Notes: generated from the sequence alone by a model not told the origin. A DNA stretch of 64,000 nucleotides from Chaenocephalus aceratus (GCA_023974075.1 CM043790.1:231879-295878); one strand, 5' to 3'; shown: positions 42,266 to 54,724, counted from the first letter of the stretch. Program-made: numbers and translations.

Positions 42266-44359
42266 CTATCGCTCGAGGTGGAGTCGAAAGAGATGAGTTT
42301 TCAGTCTGCGCCGGAAGGTGTGTAAGCTTTCTGCGGTCCTGATTTCAATGGGGAGCTCATTCCACCATTTTGGAGCCAGGATAGCAAATCCACGTGTTTT
42401 TGCTGATGGGAACTTGGGTCCCCCTCGCAGCGAGGGTGCAGCGAGTCGTTTGGTTGATGCAGAGCGAAGTGCACGTGCTGGGGTGTACGGTTTAACCATG
42501 TCCTGGATGTAGGAAGGGCCAGATCCATTCGCAGCATGGTACGCAAGTACCAGTGTCTTGAAGTGGATTCTAGCAGTTACCGGAAGCCAGTGGAGGGAGC
42601 GGAGGAGCGGCGTGGTGTGGGAGAATTTAGGAAGGTTGAAGACCAGACGAGCCGCTGCATTCTGGATGAGCTGCAGAGGTCGGATGGCACATGCAGGTAG
42701 ACCAGCCAGGAGGGAGTTGCAGTAGTCTAGGCGTGAGGTGACGAGAGCCTGGACCAGAACCTGCGTCGCTTTCTGGGTCAGCTCGGGACGTATCTTCCTG
42801 ATGTTGTAGAGCGTGTATCTGCAGCAGCGGGTTGTAGCAGCGATATTTGCAGTGAAGGACAGGTTGTTATCCAGGATCACACCCAGATTCCTTGCAGTCT
42901 GGGTCGGGGAAACAACAGAGGGGCCGATGTTGATAGTCAGGTCAAGAGAGGGACAATCTTTTCCCGGAAGGAAAAGCACTTCAGTTTTGTCAAGGTTGAG
43001 CTTGAGGTGATGAGCGGACATCCACTGAGAGATGTCAGCTAGACAAGCAGAGTTGCGTGCGGCGACCTGGGTCTCTGAGCGGGGAAAGGACAAAATTAGT
43101 TGGGTGTCGTCAGCGTAGCAGTGGTATGAAAAACCATGCGGGCTAATGACAGATCCGAGCGTGTTTGTGTACAGGGAGAAGAGGAGGGGACCAAGAACAG
43201 AGCCCTGAGGGACCCCTGTAGTTAATTGACAAGGGTCGGACTCGGACCCTCTCCAAGTTACCCTGTAGGTGCGGTCTTTGAGGTATGAGGTGAGGAGGGA
43301 AAGTGCAGAGCCTGAAACTCCAAGTTCTTGGAGAGTGTGAAGGAGGATCTGATGGTTCACCGTGTCGAATGCAGCAGACAGGTCCAACAGGATGATGACA
43401 GAGGAGAGGGATGCTGCTTTAGCAGTGTGCAGTTCCTCAGTGACAGCAATGAGGGCAGTTTCTGTGGAGTGACCTGCCTTGAAACCAGACTGGTGCGGAT
43501 CCAGAAGGTTGTTCTGATGGAGATAGCAGGAGAGTTGTTTAAAGACAGCGCGTTCAAGTGTTTTAGACAGGAACGGGAGGAGAGAGACAGGCCTGTAGTT
43601 TATAACATCAGACGGGTCGAGAGTGGGTTTCTTTAGGAGAGGGTTTACTCTTGCCTCCTTGAGACTGTTTGGAAAGTGACCAGAAGTTAGAGAAGTGTTG
43701 ATTAAATGGGTGAGAAACGGTAGAATATCAGGAGCGATAGTCTGAAGGAGGTTTGAAGGGATAGGGTCCAGAGGACAGGTGGTAGGGCGGGCAGAGGTAA
43801 TGAGGGTAAGAACCTCACTTGGAGAGAGAGGGGAAAAGAAGGTTAGTGTGTGGGTGAAAGGAGGGTCTGGTGATCCAGCGGTGAGTAGAGGTGAGTCAGA
43901 AAAAGAAGAGCGAATATCGTCAACCTTTTTTTCAAAGTGATTAACAAAGTCGCTTGACAGAAGGGAGGAGGGGGAAGGGGCCTTGGGAGGATCCAAGAGG
44001 GTGGAGAAGATGGAAAATAGTTTTTTAGGATTGGAATAAGAAGATTGGATATTATCTTGAAAGAAAGTGCTTTTTGCCTGAGAGATGGAAGCAGAGAAAG
44101 AGGAGAGGAGAGCCTGATAGATTAGGAGGTAGTCGCGGTGTTTGGATTTCCACCATTTCCGCTCAGCTGCCCTAAGGACGGTTCTATTAGCACGCAGTGC
44201 GTCGTTTAGCCAGGGAGCAGGAGGGGACTGACGAGCCTGCCGAGATGTGAGAGGACAGAGAGAGTCCAGAGAGGAGGAGAGAGTAGAGAGGAGAGTTTCT
44301 GCAGCAGAGTTTGGAGGCAGGAGTTGGAACGAGTCAGAGGAAGGGAGGGCTGAGAGCAC
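42266..44359 (-). CDS. L2-like LINE reverse transcriptase, long open frame
   Basis: A 697-codon open frame. It contains PIPSNLLQTIAPDILPFLTH and INYRPVSLLPFLSKTLE (fingers), [12 protein letters not shown] (motif A, about 326-337), [15 protein letters not shown] (motif B), YHCYADDTQ (motif C, D417-D418), then LDYCNSLLAGLP, LQLIQNAAARLV, LRSLHWLPVTARI and an FRRRLKTHLF C-terminus. It would copy LINE RNA at a nicked target. The frame is intact, but the link to the upstream endonuclease is broken by a small shift and a 20-bp duplication at 44371-44410, so a full polyprotein is not made. The Met at 44359 is merely the first in the open segment. Confidence 0.93.
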   Translation of the reverse strand: MLSALPSSDSFQLLPPNSAAETLLSTLSSSLDSLCPLTSRQARQSPPAPWLNDALRANRTVLRAAERKWWKSKHRDYLLIYQALLSSFSASISQAKSTFFQDNIQSSYSNPKKLFSIFSTLLDPPKAPSPSSLLSSDFVNHFEKKVDDIRSSFSDSPLLTAGSPDPPFTHTLTFFSPLSPSEVLTLITSARPTTCPLDPIPSNLLQTIAPDILPFLTHLINTSLTSGHFPNSLKEARVNPLLKKPTLDPSDVINYRPVSLLPFLSKTLERAVFKQLSCYLHQNNLLDPHQSGFKAGHSTETALIAVTEELHTAKAASLSSVIILLDLSAAFDTVNHQILLHTLQELGVSGSALSLLTSYLKDRTYRVTWRGSESDPCQLTTGVPQGSVLGPLLFSLYTNTLGSVISPHGFSYHCYADDTQLILSFPRSETQVAARNSACLADISQWMSAHHLKLNLDKTEVLFLPGKDCPSLDLTINIGPSVVSPTQTARNLGVILDNNLSFTANIAATTRCCRYTLYNIRKIRPELTQKATQVLVQALVTSRLDYCNSLLAGLPACAIRPLQLIQNAAARLVFNLPKFSHTTPLLRSLHWLPVTARIHFKTLVLAYHAANGSGPSYIQDMVKPYTPARALRSASTKRLAAPSLRGGPKFPSAKTRGFAILAPKWWNELPIEIRTAESLHTFRRRLKTHLFRLHLER

Positions 44360-44370
44360 CGATGAGGCAA

Positions 44371-44410
44371 AGGTAGAGGGGGAGAGGGAAAGGTAGAGGG
44401 GGAGAGGGAA
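44371..44410. repeat. 20-bp direct duplication in the LINE
   Basis: aggtagagggggagagggaa occurs twice in tandem. It disturbs the frame between endonuclease and RT. Confidence 0.9.
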
Positions 44411-44455
44411 CGGAGGTTACGGCGGACAAGTGCAGGATGAGAAGAGATTAGTTTG

Positions 44456-45279
44456 TTATGTTTGGAAAGGGAATGAAATGAAGAAGTGATCGGAGGTGTG
44501 GAGCGGGTTTACAGAGAGGTTAGAAGTAGTGCAGTTCCTTGAGAATATGAGATCAAGGACACTGCCAGCTTTATGAGTTGGTGGGGACGGAGACAGTGAG
44601 AAAGCAAAGGTGGATAACAGAGATGTTAGTTCGTCTATCTTCCCCGTCTGGAGGTTGAAGTCTCCGAGAAGTACAGCGGGAGGGCCAGTTTCAGGGATGT
44701 GTGTGAGGAGATGATCTAACTCCTCCAAGAAGTCCCCCAAGGCGCCTGGTGGACGGGAGAGAACAACAATGGTTAGTTGTATAGGATGGGTTACTGTGAC
44801 GGCATGGAATTCAAAGGTGGAAGGAGCGAAGTTAGGTAGCTTGAAGAGGGAAAAGCTCCATTTGGGAGAGAGCAGGAGACCAGTGCCCCCTCCTCTGCCA
44901 GTGGGTCTGGGTGTATGGGAGAAGGAATATGCTGTGGAGAGAGCAGGAGACCAGTGCCCCCTCCTCTGCCAGTGGGTCTGGGTGTATGGGAGAAGGAATA
45001 TGCTGTGGAGAGAGCTGCTGGGGTGGATGTGTTGGATGGAGTAATCCAGGTCTCAGTGAGAGCAAGGAAATCCAGGGTCTGCAGGGAGGCGGAGCCAGAG
45101 ATGAAGTCAGCCTTAGGAACAGCTGACTGGCAGTTCCACAGGCCGCCTGAAACTAGATGTTGGATCTCAGTGGAGCACGTGGGATAGACGAGAGCGGGCC
45201 GGTTATAGCGATTAGGAGATACACGGGGCCAGTGATAATTGCGAGAAGACACATGAACAGGAATGGAGAAAACACACAT
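44456..45279 (-). pseudogene. L2-like LINE AP-endonuclease domain, frameshifted
   Basis: Pieces in several frames. 45279-45060 gives LDFLALTETWI (the E-T-W motif with catalytic Glu) and GRGGGTGLLLS; 44740-44456 gives AVLLGDFNLQTG (the GDFN motif), AGSVLDLIFSRN and LHTSDHFFISF (the catalytic SDH). These are the residues of APE-type LINE endonucleases that nick target DNA. A 71-bp tandem duplication (44866-45007) and a further slip near 44812 break the frame. Confidence 0.88.
44866..45007. repeat. 71-bp tandem duplication within LINE endonuclease
   Basis: Two copies of a 71-bp unit (from gagagagcaggagaccagtg to aaggaatatgctgtg). Because 71 is not a multiple of three, it shifts the frame. Confidence 0.93.
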
Positions 45280-45378
45280 GATTATAGCATGAGGGGCTAG
45301 AAAGCTAAGGAAAAGAAGAATAAGACACCAGCGATACTTAGCTCAATCAGAGTAGGATTTGGAATAAATCAGTTATGA

Positions 45379-45450
45379 GATCTTCTTCTTCTTCTTTGCT
45401 TTAATTGCGAGTCGCAACCAGTCTTGGAGCATTATCGCCTATGACATCAC
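45379..45450 (-). repeat. GAA-tailed short retroelement 3' end, copy 3
   Basis: On the minus strand: ggcgataatgctccaagact, ggttgcgactcgc, then attaaagcaaagaagaagaa. Same architecture as 17707-17776. It lies next to the 5' edge of the LINE. Confidence 0.55.
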
Positions 45451-46323
45451 TTACGCGACCCAGAATGGGATTTGGGATTTGTAGTCTTTCTAGTTGCGTA
45501 TTTTTCATAGTCTTATATCTCAACAGTTTTACGACAAACTGTGACTTTTTTTACATGGAAATGATTGTTTAAGATTGACAAACATCATATGTGTCATTCG
45601 TGGCACAATTCAAACGGGATCAAAAGATACGTTTTCTCTCTCCATTGAATTCAATGTATAATTTTTCGCTTCCGGGGTCCCATGGACCGGAAGTAGATGG
45701 GCGTGACTTCGCCTCTCTATAAAGAGGTGCAGTGACACGTCCTAAAACACGGAAGTAAGCTGCGCTCGGATTCCCTCGACACAAAAGCAATGGGACTTCC
45801 CCTTAGGATTTTGGAAAATAGCTCGAAATAAGGTCTGTGCAGGGGCGGTTCTAGACCAATTTGAGTGGGGGGGCCACTGGGGGGTCAGTTATTTTCTGAG
45901 GGGGCACAATAAATGCAGGAACTAGACAGTACGAAGTAATTGCGCATAAGAAAACAATGCAATACAGTTATTGGTATTTGTTTCAGTACACTTATTTATT
46001 TCAGACAGATCTTATACTGTTAGCTTCAGCATTACATTTATACATTTTTAAATCCACAGAAAAGGATTTAATGCAAAAGTTTACAAATCTTAAATGTTGA
46101 CTTTAAATGAAATAAAATACATGGATATAGATAGAAAACATAGATTTCAGATGTATTATTTCCCATAAGCACAGACAAGTAGGCTATTTAACAAACATGA
46201 AGACTGAACACACCTGTTCTGCACGCGCACTAATTAGTTTCGTCTATTCCGTCACATTTCCAATAAACATAAAACAGTGATATCTGGAAAACACACAGAT
46301 AGTTTCCTTCCCAAAACGTCCCA

Positions 46324-47517
46324 TTACAGCCACATAATCCTGCGGTTTTTGTGATTTTTGGCAAACCGATCAACAAATAAGTCAAGATTCAAAGCCTTTG
46401 ACCTCCTTGACTCAATACTAAGCACACCCAGATTGCTCAGTCTCTCATCAGTGATGGTGGATCTGAGAAAATGTTTGACCAGCTTCAATGTAGAAAAACT
46501 ACGCTCACAGGAAGCATAACTGACTGGGATTGCGACTGCTATTTTGCAGAGTCTGAAGAGCTCAAAAAACACTTCTTTATAAGGCTCAATGAACCGAACA
46601 AGCTCCACTGTACCATCAGGTCTCTGCATCCCAGTCTTTATTTTCCTATCTAACATTCTGCTGAACTGATGTAGCTCATGCCTCAAGTCCTCAATATGTG
46701 CATCATACAACTGAGCAAATGAAAACAGAGTTGTCTCCTTCAGAAAGGCATCACTGTTGGGGTTAAGAGCTTGGATGCTATTCATCATGTCACAGTTTGT
46801 GTTTGAAAACCGTCTATTAAGCTCATTGAGCATCTGATCAATGACAGGGGAGAAAAAGGCTGTACGAAACCCGTGTTTATCTTGTTCTGTCTCTCTCTGT
46901 CCAACAGTAGTCAGTACGAAGCTTTCAGCAGGTTTAGAGCTCAGTCGTTTTTGTCGTTTTGCTGCTGGCTGTATTGCAGTATCACATTGCTCAGAAATGT
47001 TCAACACTTTATCCCACAAGTTATCAAACAATGACTCCTGTCTGAAGTCATTCAATGTCTGAACTAAAGATTCAACTAAATCCACAGCCTTTGAAAGGTC
47101 AAGGGATGAAGACTGTAACATGTCAGAGAGAAATGTTGTTTCTGCAAACACTTTACGGAGTGTTACAAGATGCACGATGAATTCTAGATCCAACTGTGCC
47201 AGCAGACCACGTGCCTCAATAGATCTCTCACCATTGCGTTCTTGGGCTATGTCTTGCAGTACTCGCTTGAGGGCCGGTAATCTATCCATTATGTTACGGA
47301 GAGATATAAATCTGCATGCCCATCTCGTGTCACTCAATCGCTGGAGTCTCTTGGGGCACCTTCGTACATCTCTCTTTGGATATCTAGCCATTTGGGGCGG
47401 ACATACGACCCAGATGTGAAGACGTATAGCTGTTCTAGTGAGGAGAAGAACTGCTCTGCTTCTGGGACAGCTTTGACTGTATCTACTAAAACTAGATTTA
47501 GACAGTGAGCATTGCAA
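46324..47517 (-). pseudogene. hAT transposase C-terminal part
   Basis: This frame begins in real homology at RCPKRLQRLSDTRWACR, the conserved TRW motif of this hAT group, about 60 codons in. It runs through a long helical insertion domain and ends with the dimerisation domain (IAVAIPVSYASCERSFSTLK, LRSTITDERLSNLGVLSIE). The stop at 46324 is close to the expected end. The frame changes near 47355 from the segment upstream. This half contains the last catalytic Glu region and the oligomer interface. Confidence 0.9.
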
Positions 47518-48450
47518 TGAACATAAAAAGCATATTTAGCTTGCTCTCTGATTCTAGCCTGGACCCCTGAGTGCTTACCGCTCATGACAGCAGCACCATC
47601 ATATGCTTGGCCTCGTTTTTATATTCCAGACCGTTACTTTCCAATATGTGAATTATTTTTTCAGTAAGCCCTGCTGCATCTCCTCTCTGCAGACTCAACA
47701 TGGAGAACACTCTCCTGGGTAGCACCATTGAAGTAGTACCTGACTACAAGAGAAATCTGTTCTTTTTTTTAACATCTTTTGTTTCATCTGCCATGATGCT
47801 AAAGACTTCACTGTGTTTCACTTCCTCTGTTATTTCAGATCGAACCATGTCTGCAAGACAACCCAGAACTTCATTCTGAATGGTTTTGCGTGTGTACTTT
47901 GCATTATGAATGGAAGTCAACCTTTTTTTAACAGCTTTGTCATGGTTAGCAATTGTCTCTAGAATGGTCATGAAGTTCTCTTTATTATCTGAGCCTGCAG
48001 ACTCATTGTGTCCTCTTAGAGCAATGTTTTGTGTCGCAGTAAGTAGCAGCACTTCGGCTATGGTTTTTATATATTCCCGATTTTCTTGAACCAGTTTCTT
48101 ATGTTCTTTGTTAAGTACATTTGCCAATGTTGCATTGGATGTCACAGCTCTCTGGTAGTCTTTCCATGCAATCATTGCGTGTGTGTGCCGCTCAGATTTT
48201 GGCATGGATTGCAAATCCCCCCCCTTCGTATGTTGCCTTCTTCCAGTTTTTGAAACCTGAAGGTGAATCAAATACAGTGTCTGTGCTATTCGGAGGGCTA
48301 AAATGTCTGCAGGCGTAACAATGAGCAGAGTCTGACATTTTGGAGTACTCAAGCCAGGGGTGAATCTTGTACCAGTCAGCCTTGAAACTCCTTCTCCGGT
48401 CGCCCATCCAGGTCCTTGGAAACAATTTAGGGTGTGGTTGCATTGGTGGC
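47334..48450 (-). pseudogene. hAT transposase TTF finger and catalytic N-terminal half, frameshifted
   Basis: Three frames in order. 48443-48220: TTF zinc finger (FKADWYKIHPWLEYS, then HCYACRHF). About 48220-47770: DUF4371 core (NEVLGCLADMVRSEI, FSIMADETKDV with the first catalytic Asp). 47585-47355: SGKHSGVQARI and FYVHCNAHCLNLVL with the C-x2-H motif. Shifts fall in the G8 run near 48218-48225, the A8 run near 47765-47772 and near 47600-47620. The acceptor for this exon is about 48470-48485. Confidence 0.88.
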
Positions 48451-48954
48451 TCCTCTTTGCACTTGCTGATATCTGTGGAGAAAGATAACGCAAGTAAATA
48501 TGTTTATTATTATTATTATGATTGAAACAGATCATTATAAATGCACATTTACCAGAGTAATGAACAACCACAAATTAGATATCTATATTAATAGATTTAT
48601 GACACGAAGCTGCTTTCTCCCTGTTATATTTGGTTAAGCCAGACAACAGGCTTTGGGATAAGATAAGGGCTTGCCCGGACGCAAACAATCTCGGCTGCCA
48701 ACAATAAATATAATAATATTAATAAATAAATATAAATAAGCTATGAAGAAACAGAAAAATAATTGTAATAATGTGCATATATATTTATATATGTATCTAT
48801 TTATTACACTTTTTTTTGTTTTATAATAAAAAAGAGGGAAAAAATAAGTATATCTATATTATGAAGTAAATTATGTATAAATACAACTCCATATGAATAC
48901 ATAAAATGTAACTGACACTGTAATCCCCCTGCCCGCCACCCTTCATGTTATTGT

Positions 48955-49215
48955 CCTGTCCTATTTGTGATGTAGATTCAACTTATTGTCATTACACAGT
49001 ACAGGTACCATGTAACGAAACGGTTTCTCTGCATTTGACCCATCCTAGTGTTAGGAGCAGTGGGCTGCCATTATGTACGGCGCACGGGGAGCAGTGTAGG
49101 GAACGGTGTCTTGCTCAGGGACACCTCGGTAGCACTTGGTCTTTCCGGGACTTGAACAGGTGACCTTCCAGTTGCCAAGCCAAGTCCCTATGGACTTCGC
49201 CACCACCGCCCCCAT
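48955..49215 (+). repeat. Common teleost interspersed repeat in hAT intron
   Basis: It runs from ttcaacttattgtcattaca through gtgttaggagcagtgggctg, cttgctcagggacacctcgg and cgccaccaccgccccc. I recognise this as a very common teleost retroposed repeat; the family name is not certain. Confidence 0.6.
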
Positions 49216-49365
49216 GTGTGTGAGCCATGTCCTCCGTATGTTTTTGTCTTTGAAAATGTTTAATAAAATATAAATTTAAAAAAAATGAATTAGTATCACA
49301 CACACTCATTTGATCTGTAACTAAGATTAAAGCAGGCACATTTGTTTTTCAAAATCACAAACCTA

Positions 49366-49583
49366 TCCTCTATCTCACTCTCGATTTCATCCTCAGCCTC
49401 ACTCTGTGACTCCCCATCTTTCTCTGCCTGCTCTGAACCTTCAATTTCCAGATCAGTCTCTCCTGAAAAGTCCTCCGGCTCTGTCTCTGTGGCAATCTGC
49501 ACTTCCTGCTGTGTGTTACTGTCTGCCTCATCATTTTTTTTTTGGTGGGCGAAAAAGGACATAATGTCCTTTTTTCGCTTCAT
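49366..49583 (-). CDS. hAT transposase N-terminal exon
   Basis: Starts at the Met of MKRKKDIMSFFAHQKKN (49583), the typical basic leader of ZMYM1-like hAT proteins. A strongly acidic stretch of Glu/Asp/Ser follows and ends at a donor-like site (gatag|gtttgt) near 49366. The intron to about 48480 carries an inserted interspersed repeat. Confidence 0.65.
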
Positions 49584-50320
49584 TTTGAAACGATAGAGCA
49601 AACACAAAGGAGGAGGTACTTATTATTGGGTAAAACCGTTGGATGGAGATTCCACCCAGAGCGTGTTCTGGTGCGGTTCGCTGACAGCCGGCACCCCCCT
49701 TTATTATTTATTTATTTTAAACGGCATCATTTAAGGCGCTGACATGTCATGTCATGTGACAGATGATGAAAGCAAACTGGTTGCTGTCGCTGATTACTTT
49801 GCACACTACGTTAACTAACGTTAACAACAACACTTACTGACCTAAAGTCTTACCTTGTAACAATTACACGGATATAATAGTTTAACTCACCTTCAATTAT
49901 CATGGTGGTGGTCTCTGGAAACGTAGGTTTCAATCAGTCTTTCACTCTTTCTTGGATGCACAACAGCCTCTGATGATCCGAGATGAAAAGTGTTTATTTT
50001 TCGCGCGCTTTATTTTTCGCGCGCTTTATTTTCGCGCTTATTTTAGCGCTCTAATGGGTCCTGAGTGCACCGCTCTAATGGGTCCGACTAGAATAACGAA
50101 TAACGTTAGTTCCGCCTATTCCGCAATTCAATAAATCGTGTAATAAATCATAATTTTTTTTCTTTTTACTTTGCATTGTTAGGGGGCCACAGGGGGTCAG
50201 AGGTCAGTGTTAGGGGGCACTGCCCCCCCCCCCCCCCCCCCCTAGAACCGCCCCTGGGTCTGTGGAAACCGAACCTGTTAGATAAATGCACGTTTTGTTC
50301 AGCCGGATAATATCCACATT

Positions 50321-50450
50321 ACTTCCAAAATGTAATACAGTACATATTACTTATTACTGTCTTTTTTAAGTAATACGTTACATTACAATATTACTGTCTC
50401 TGAAATGTAATGACTTACACTACTTTTTTAGTTACTTTACCAAAATAACC
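50321..50450. repeat. TE-terminus-like AT-rich repeat
   Basis: The motifs aagtaatacgttacattaca and aaatgtaatgacttacacta resemble 8985-9115 and the subterminal sequences of teleost DNA transposons. Confidence 0.45.
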
Positions 50451-51339
50451 GCAAAAGAATGGCTAGTTATTTTAAATGCTGAAATGTAGTTTAGTGCAGC
50501 TCATTATACATCCAGTGAAGGGCAATGTGGTATAGCATAACAACTGTGTGCTACTAACAACTTTTATTACACGGCTAGTTGAATACTCGATTCTGAATGT
50601 AAATTATTAACATGTGACACGTTGTTAATACAGTAGTACACGGTCAAGGACTATAATGAAGGTTGCTAAGGAGGATCAAGAAAGAGAAAGGAAAAGAGGT
50701 TAAAAGACGGAGCGCTGGACGTCAGATAAATCACCAGAAGAAGAGAGGAAGTAAACAATAACAGGAACACGGAATGGGCTCTGTAGTGTGTTTAGTATAT
50801 GGCCGTGTAATAAGCGGGATAATGTGCAGCGAGGCGGTCATTATGGGGAAAGAACACCCTGAAGGGTAAACACCAGGCTTACTAATCTACCCGCACAATT
50901 TTTCTCTGGTGTCGGAATGTCTCGCAATGTTAGTGAATTCTTAAAAAACAAAACACCATTTAATTCCGGGTTAAAATGTGTTGTAACTGTGTTACTGAGA
51001 ATTGTAACGGGTAGTATATTCAGGAGCTCCAACAAGCCGTTTAGGACAGAGAGTGAATACTATACAGAGGCTGTATGAGAAACCAATGTCATTTTGGAAC
51101 ATTGAACAAAGTAAATCTATTCTAGTAGACCTCAACAATGGAATTATGATCAGTAGAAATGGCCAAGTCCTGGGACCTTTAAACATTATGTATGATTAAT
51201 TTTCAGAAAATAATTGTATCTTACCTCATCGGATGCGGAAAGCCTATAATGATTGATGACAACTCCTAAAGTTCTATATTTATGAATAATAAAAAGCCTA
51301 ATACTCTTTTTAATGTTTACTTTAGAAACGGACACAGAT

Positions 51340-51340
<1 letters not shown>
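50451..51340. other. Upstream flank of cmip
   Basis: No gene recognised. Composition becomes GC-rich from about 51340. Confidence 0.4.
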
Positions 51341-52707
<1,367 letters not shown>

Positions 52708-54680
52708 TGACCCCCCCCCCTGCACAACACATGTTCTCTTGCCTGTGACCAGTCGACACGTGTATGGAGGTTCCTGAAGTGTTAGCGTGTATGTGTGGGT
52801 GTCTTTGTATAGGCCATTGAGTAATAAAACAAACAAAATGCAGTTTATAGACCCTGGGGGGAAACCCATTAGCAGGGGGTCGAAGGGTCCTGTTCTGTGA
52901 CATGAACCCCGTTACAGCTCCTGCTCCAGAACCACCTGTGGTCATGTGCTGCTTCCTGGCTGTCGGAGGGAGGGGGATGCTCTGATAAAGTTTCAATGAT
53001 AAAAAAAGATAGATATGTTAACCAGTGGTTGAGTAATAATTACAATAGAGGATATACTTTTTTGGCAATCCAAACTTCAGCAGAACCAAAACATCACAAA
53101 AATGTATCATTATTTCTCTTAAACATAGGATGTACATTTTTTACTTTTCCGACTATATCTGTTATTTTTGGTCGAGTTGAGTTTTTACATTATAACACAT
53201 ATTTCCAACAAATTGCAAACCCAGGGAAAGTGTGGTCAATGCAGTTATCTTCACAAGTCTCCTACATGGTGCCAGATCCACGATGTCTGCCAGGAGCTGT
53301 CACACATTGATCTGTATCAAGCTTCAGACAACAGTTCTCTTCACGCATTTTAGATGTTTATTTATTTTAAAATATTTATTTGAACGAGATGAAGGATTTA
53401 AATCAGTCTGAAGTAGAGAAACAGGCCACGCTATTGTTAGCAGGAGCAGCTCTGATATTACAGCCCTGCTTTGTTCACAGTTGTTATGGCTTCCAGTCAC
53501 CGGTGTGTTTCTCCTGTGGATCATCTGGCTCCGGAACGATGACCACTGAAGGAATCCTAACCGAGAGAAGCTAACTACGACGAGACAACAGTGTTTTGAT
53601 TTATAGACCCTTAGTGCCTACAAATGTGATATTGTGTCTTTATACATGATCTTTATTTTCCATCCTATAACTTTAACACAATAACTATTATTTCCCCTTC
53701 TGTTATTATCAACGCCTCTGACATTTCCCTCAAAGCCAGGCCCCTTGTTTCATCAACATACTGACGATGGAAGCTGTGGAAGACTGCTAGTCACACCCAG
53801 GTTCAGCTCGAGCTTACGGCAGTGGGCAATGTCTTGGAGACCTTACTTATGGCAGAAAGACGTGTGGATGTTCTTTTCTGTAGACTACTGGACAGATTTA
53901 TTGTAGTAGAAGCAGTAGCTCATTGGCTCTGGGGCCTCACGTTAGCATACAGTGGCTTTGAATGAAAACACTTCCTGTTGATAACACACACCGAGCTCAG
54001 TGTCACTGCTGGCTCTCTGCACCCCCATCGGAGCACACTGATCACTGAATCGGATACTATAGATACTACAACTATAGTATCTATATAATAACTATAGTAA
54101 CTATAGTAACTAGGGATGCACGATATTGGGTTTTTGAAACCGATACCGATAACTTCCTGCTTCTCAAGACCGATACCGATAACCGATATAAAAAAGAAAT
54201 TACGCCACTAATTATTTTAACGCGATTAACGCATGTGTATTTTTTGTCCTCGGCCGCCCCGTAGTTTCAGAGCGCATCGAGTTTAAAATACCATCTACAA
54301 GCTGAAGCTGACAGCCCCACTCCTGCCGCCCGCTTGTGGCAGACCACACTTCCACGCTCACCGGCAGGCACCGACTGGCCATCGGGAGGACCGGGAGGGT
54401 GTGTGTATGTGTGGCCCGAGCGAGCGAGAGAGAGACCTTAAGTGCATTGTTGTTGTTAGCATCTGGTGCTAGCTAGCTGCGCTAACGGATATAAGGAGCT
54501 GTTTAAATGAAAACAGAGGAGCGACATTTCGCCACAACTGCGCCGAGCACTTGACTTGATGCAGGAAGCAGACAGCGGGACATTGTACGAGAAGTCAGCA
54601 CACTCAGCAACATGATTGCAGCGTCCAGGCAGCTCCGGTTCGAGCATATGCCTTGAATTGCACATACCTCCAACGCGCGC

Positions 54681-54681
54681 G

Positions 54682-54724
<43 letters not shown>
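54681..54724. repeat. (CA)n microsatellite inside hAT derivative
   Basis: CA run preceded by a gcgcgcgta stretch. Confidence 0.95.

Larger units (their letters stand above)
42036..45340 (-). mobile_element. Near-full-length L2-like LINE
   Basis: A minus-strand LINE with its 3' end at an ATTAC microsatellite (42036-42065 on +), the usual tail of this L2 group. The 3' UTR is 42066-42265, RT 42266-44359 and endonuclease about 44456-45200. The 5' edge is approximate. It is inserted upstream of the THAP exon of element 3. Confidence 0.88.
30797..45718 (-). mobile_element. ISL2EU-like element 3, inflated by nested insertions
   Basis: The left end is 30797-31000 and the right end about 45480-45718, inverted to each other and matching element 2. 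AT flanks both (30795-30796 and 45719-45720). Subtracting the DIRS (35529-41873) and the L2 LINE (about 42036-45340) leaves about 5.2 kb. Orientation is opposite to element 1: the SWIM-YqaJ gene is on + (31114-32611) and the THAP exon on - (41885-41997), again convergent. The interior also holds an LTR-like block and a histone H3 fragment. No transposase core was recognised. Confidence 0.8.
45840..50256 (-). mobile_element. hAT transposon (ZMYM1-like, TTF finger), 4.4 kb
   Basis: The termini CAGGGGCGGTTCTAG and ctagaaccgcccctg form a 15-bp inverted repeat, and a perfect 8-bp target duplication GGTCTGTG lies at 45832-45839 and 50257-50264. The minus strand carries all parts of a TTF/DUF4371-type hAT transposase, broken by about four frameshifts. 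A long C run (about 50223-50242) sits just inside the right end. The intact ends and duplication indicate a fairly recent insertion. Confidence 0.92.
45721..50320 (+). mobile_element. ISL2EU-like element 4, left part, split by a hAT
   Basis: AAAGAGGTGCAGTGACACGT follows the AT that ends element 3. It matches the left end of element 1 up to aaataaggtctgtg (45839). After the hAT insertion the match resumes at 50265 (ttgttcagccggataatatccacat, as in the complement of 28700-28730) and ends near 50320. No right terminus was found. Confidence 0.75.
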
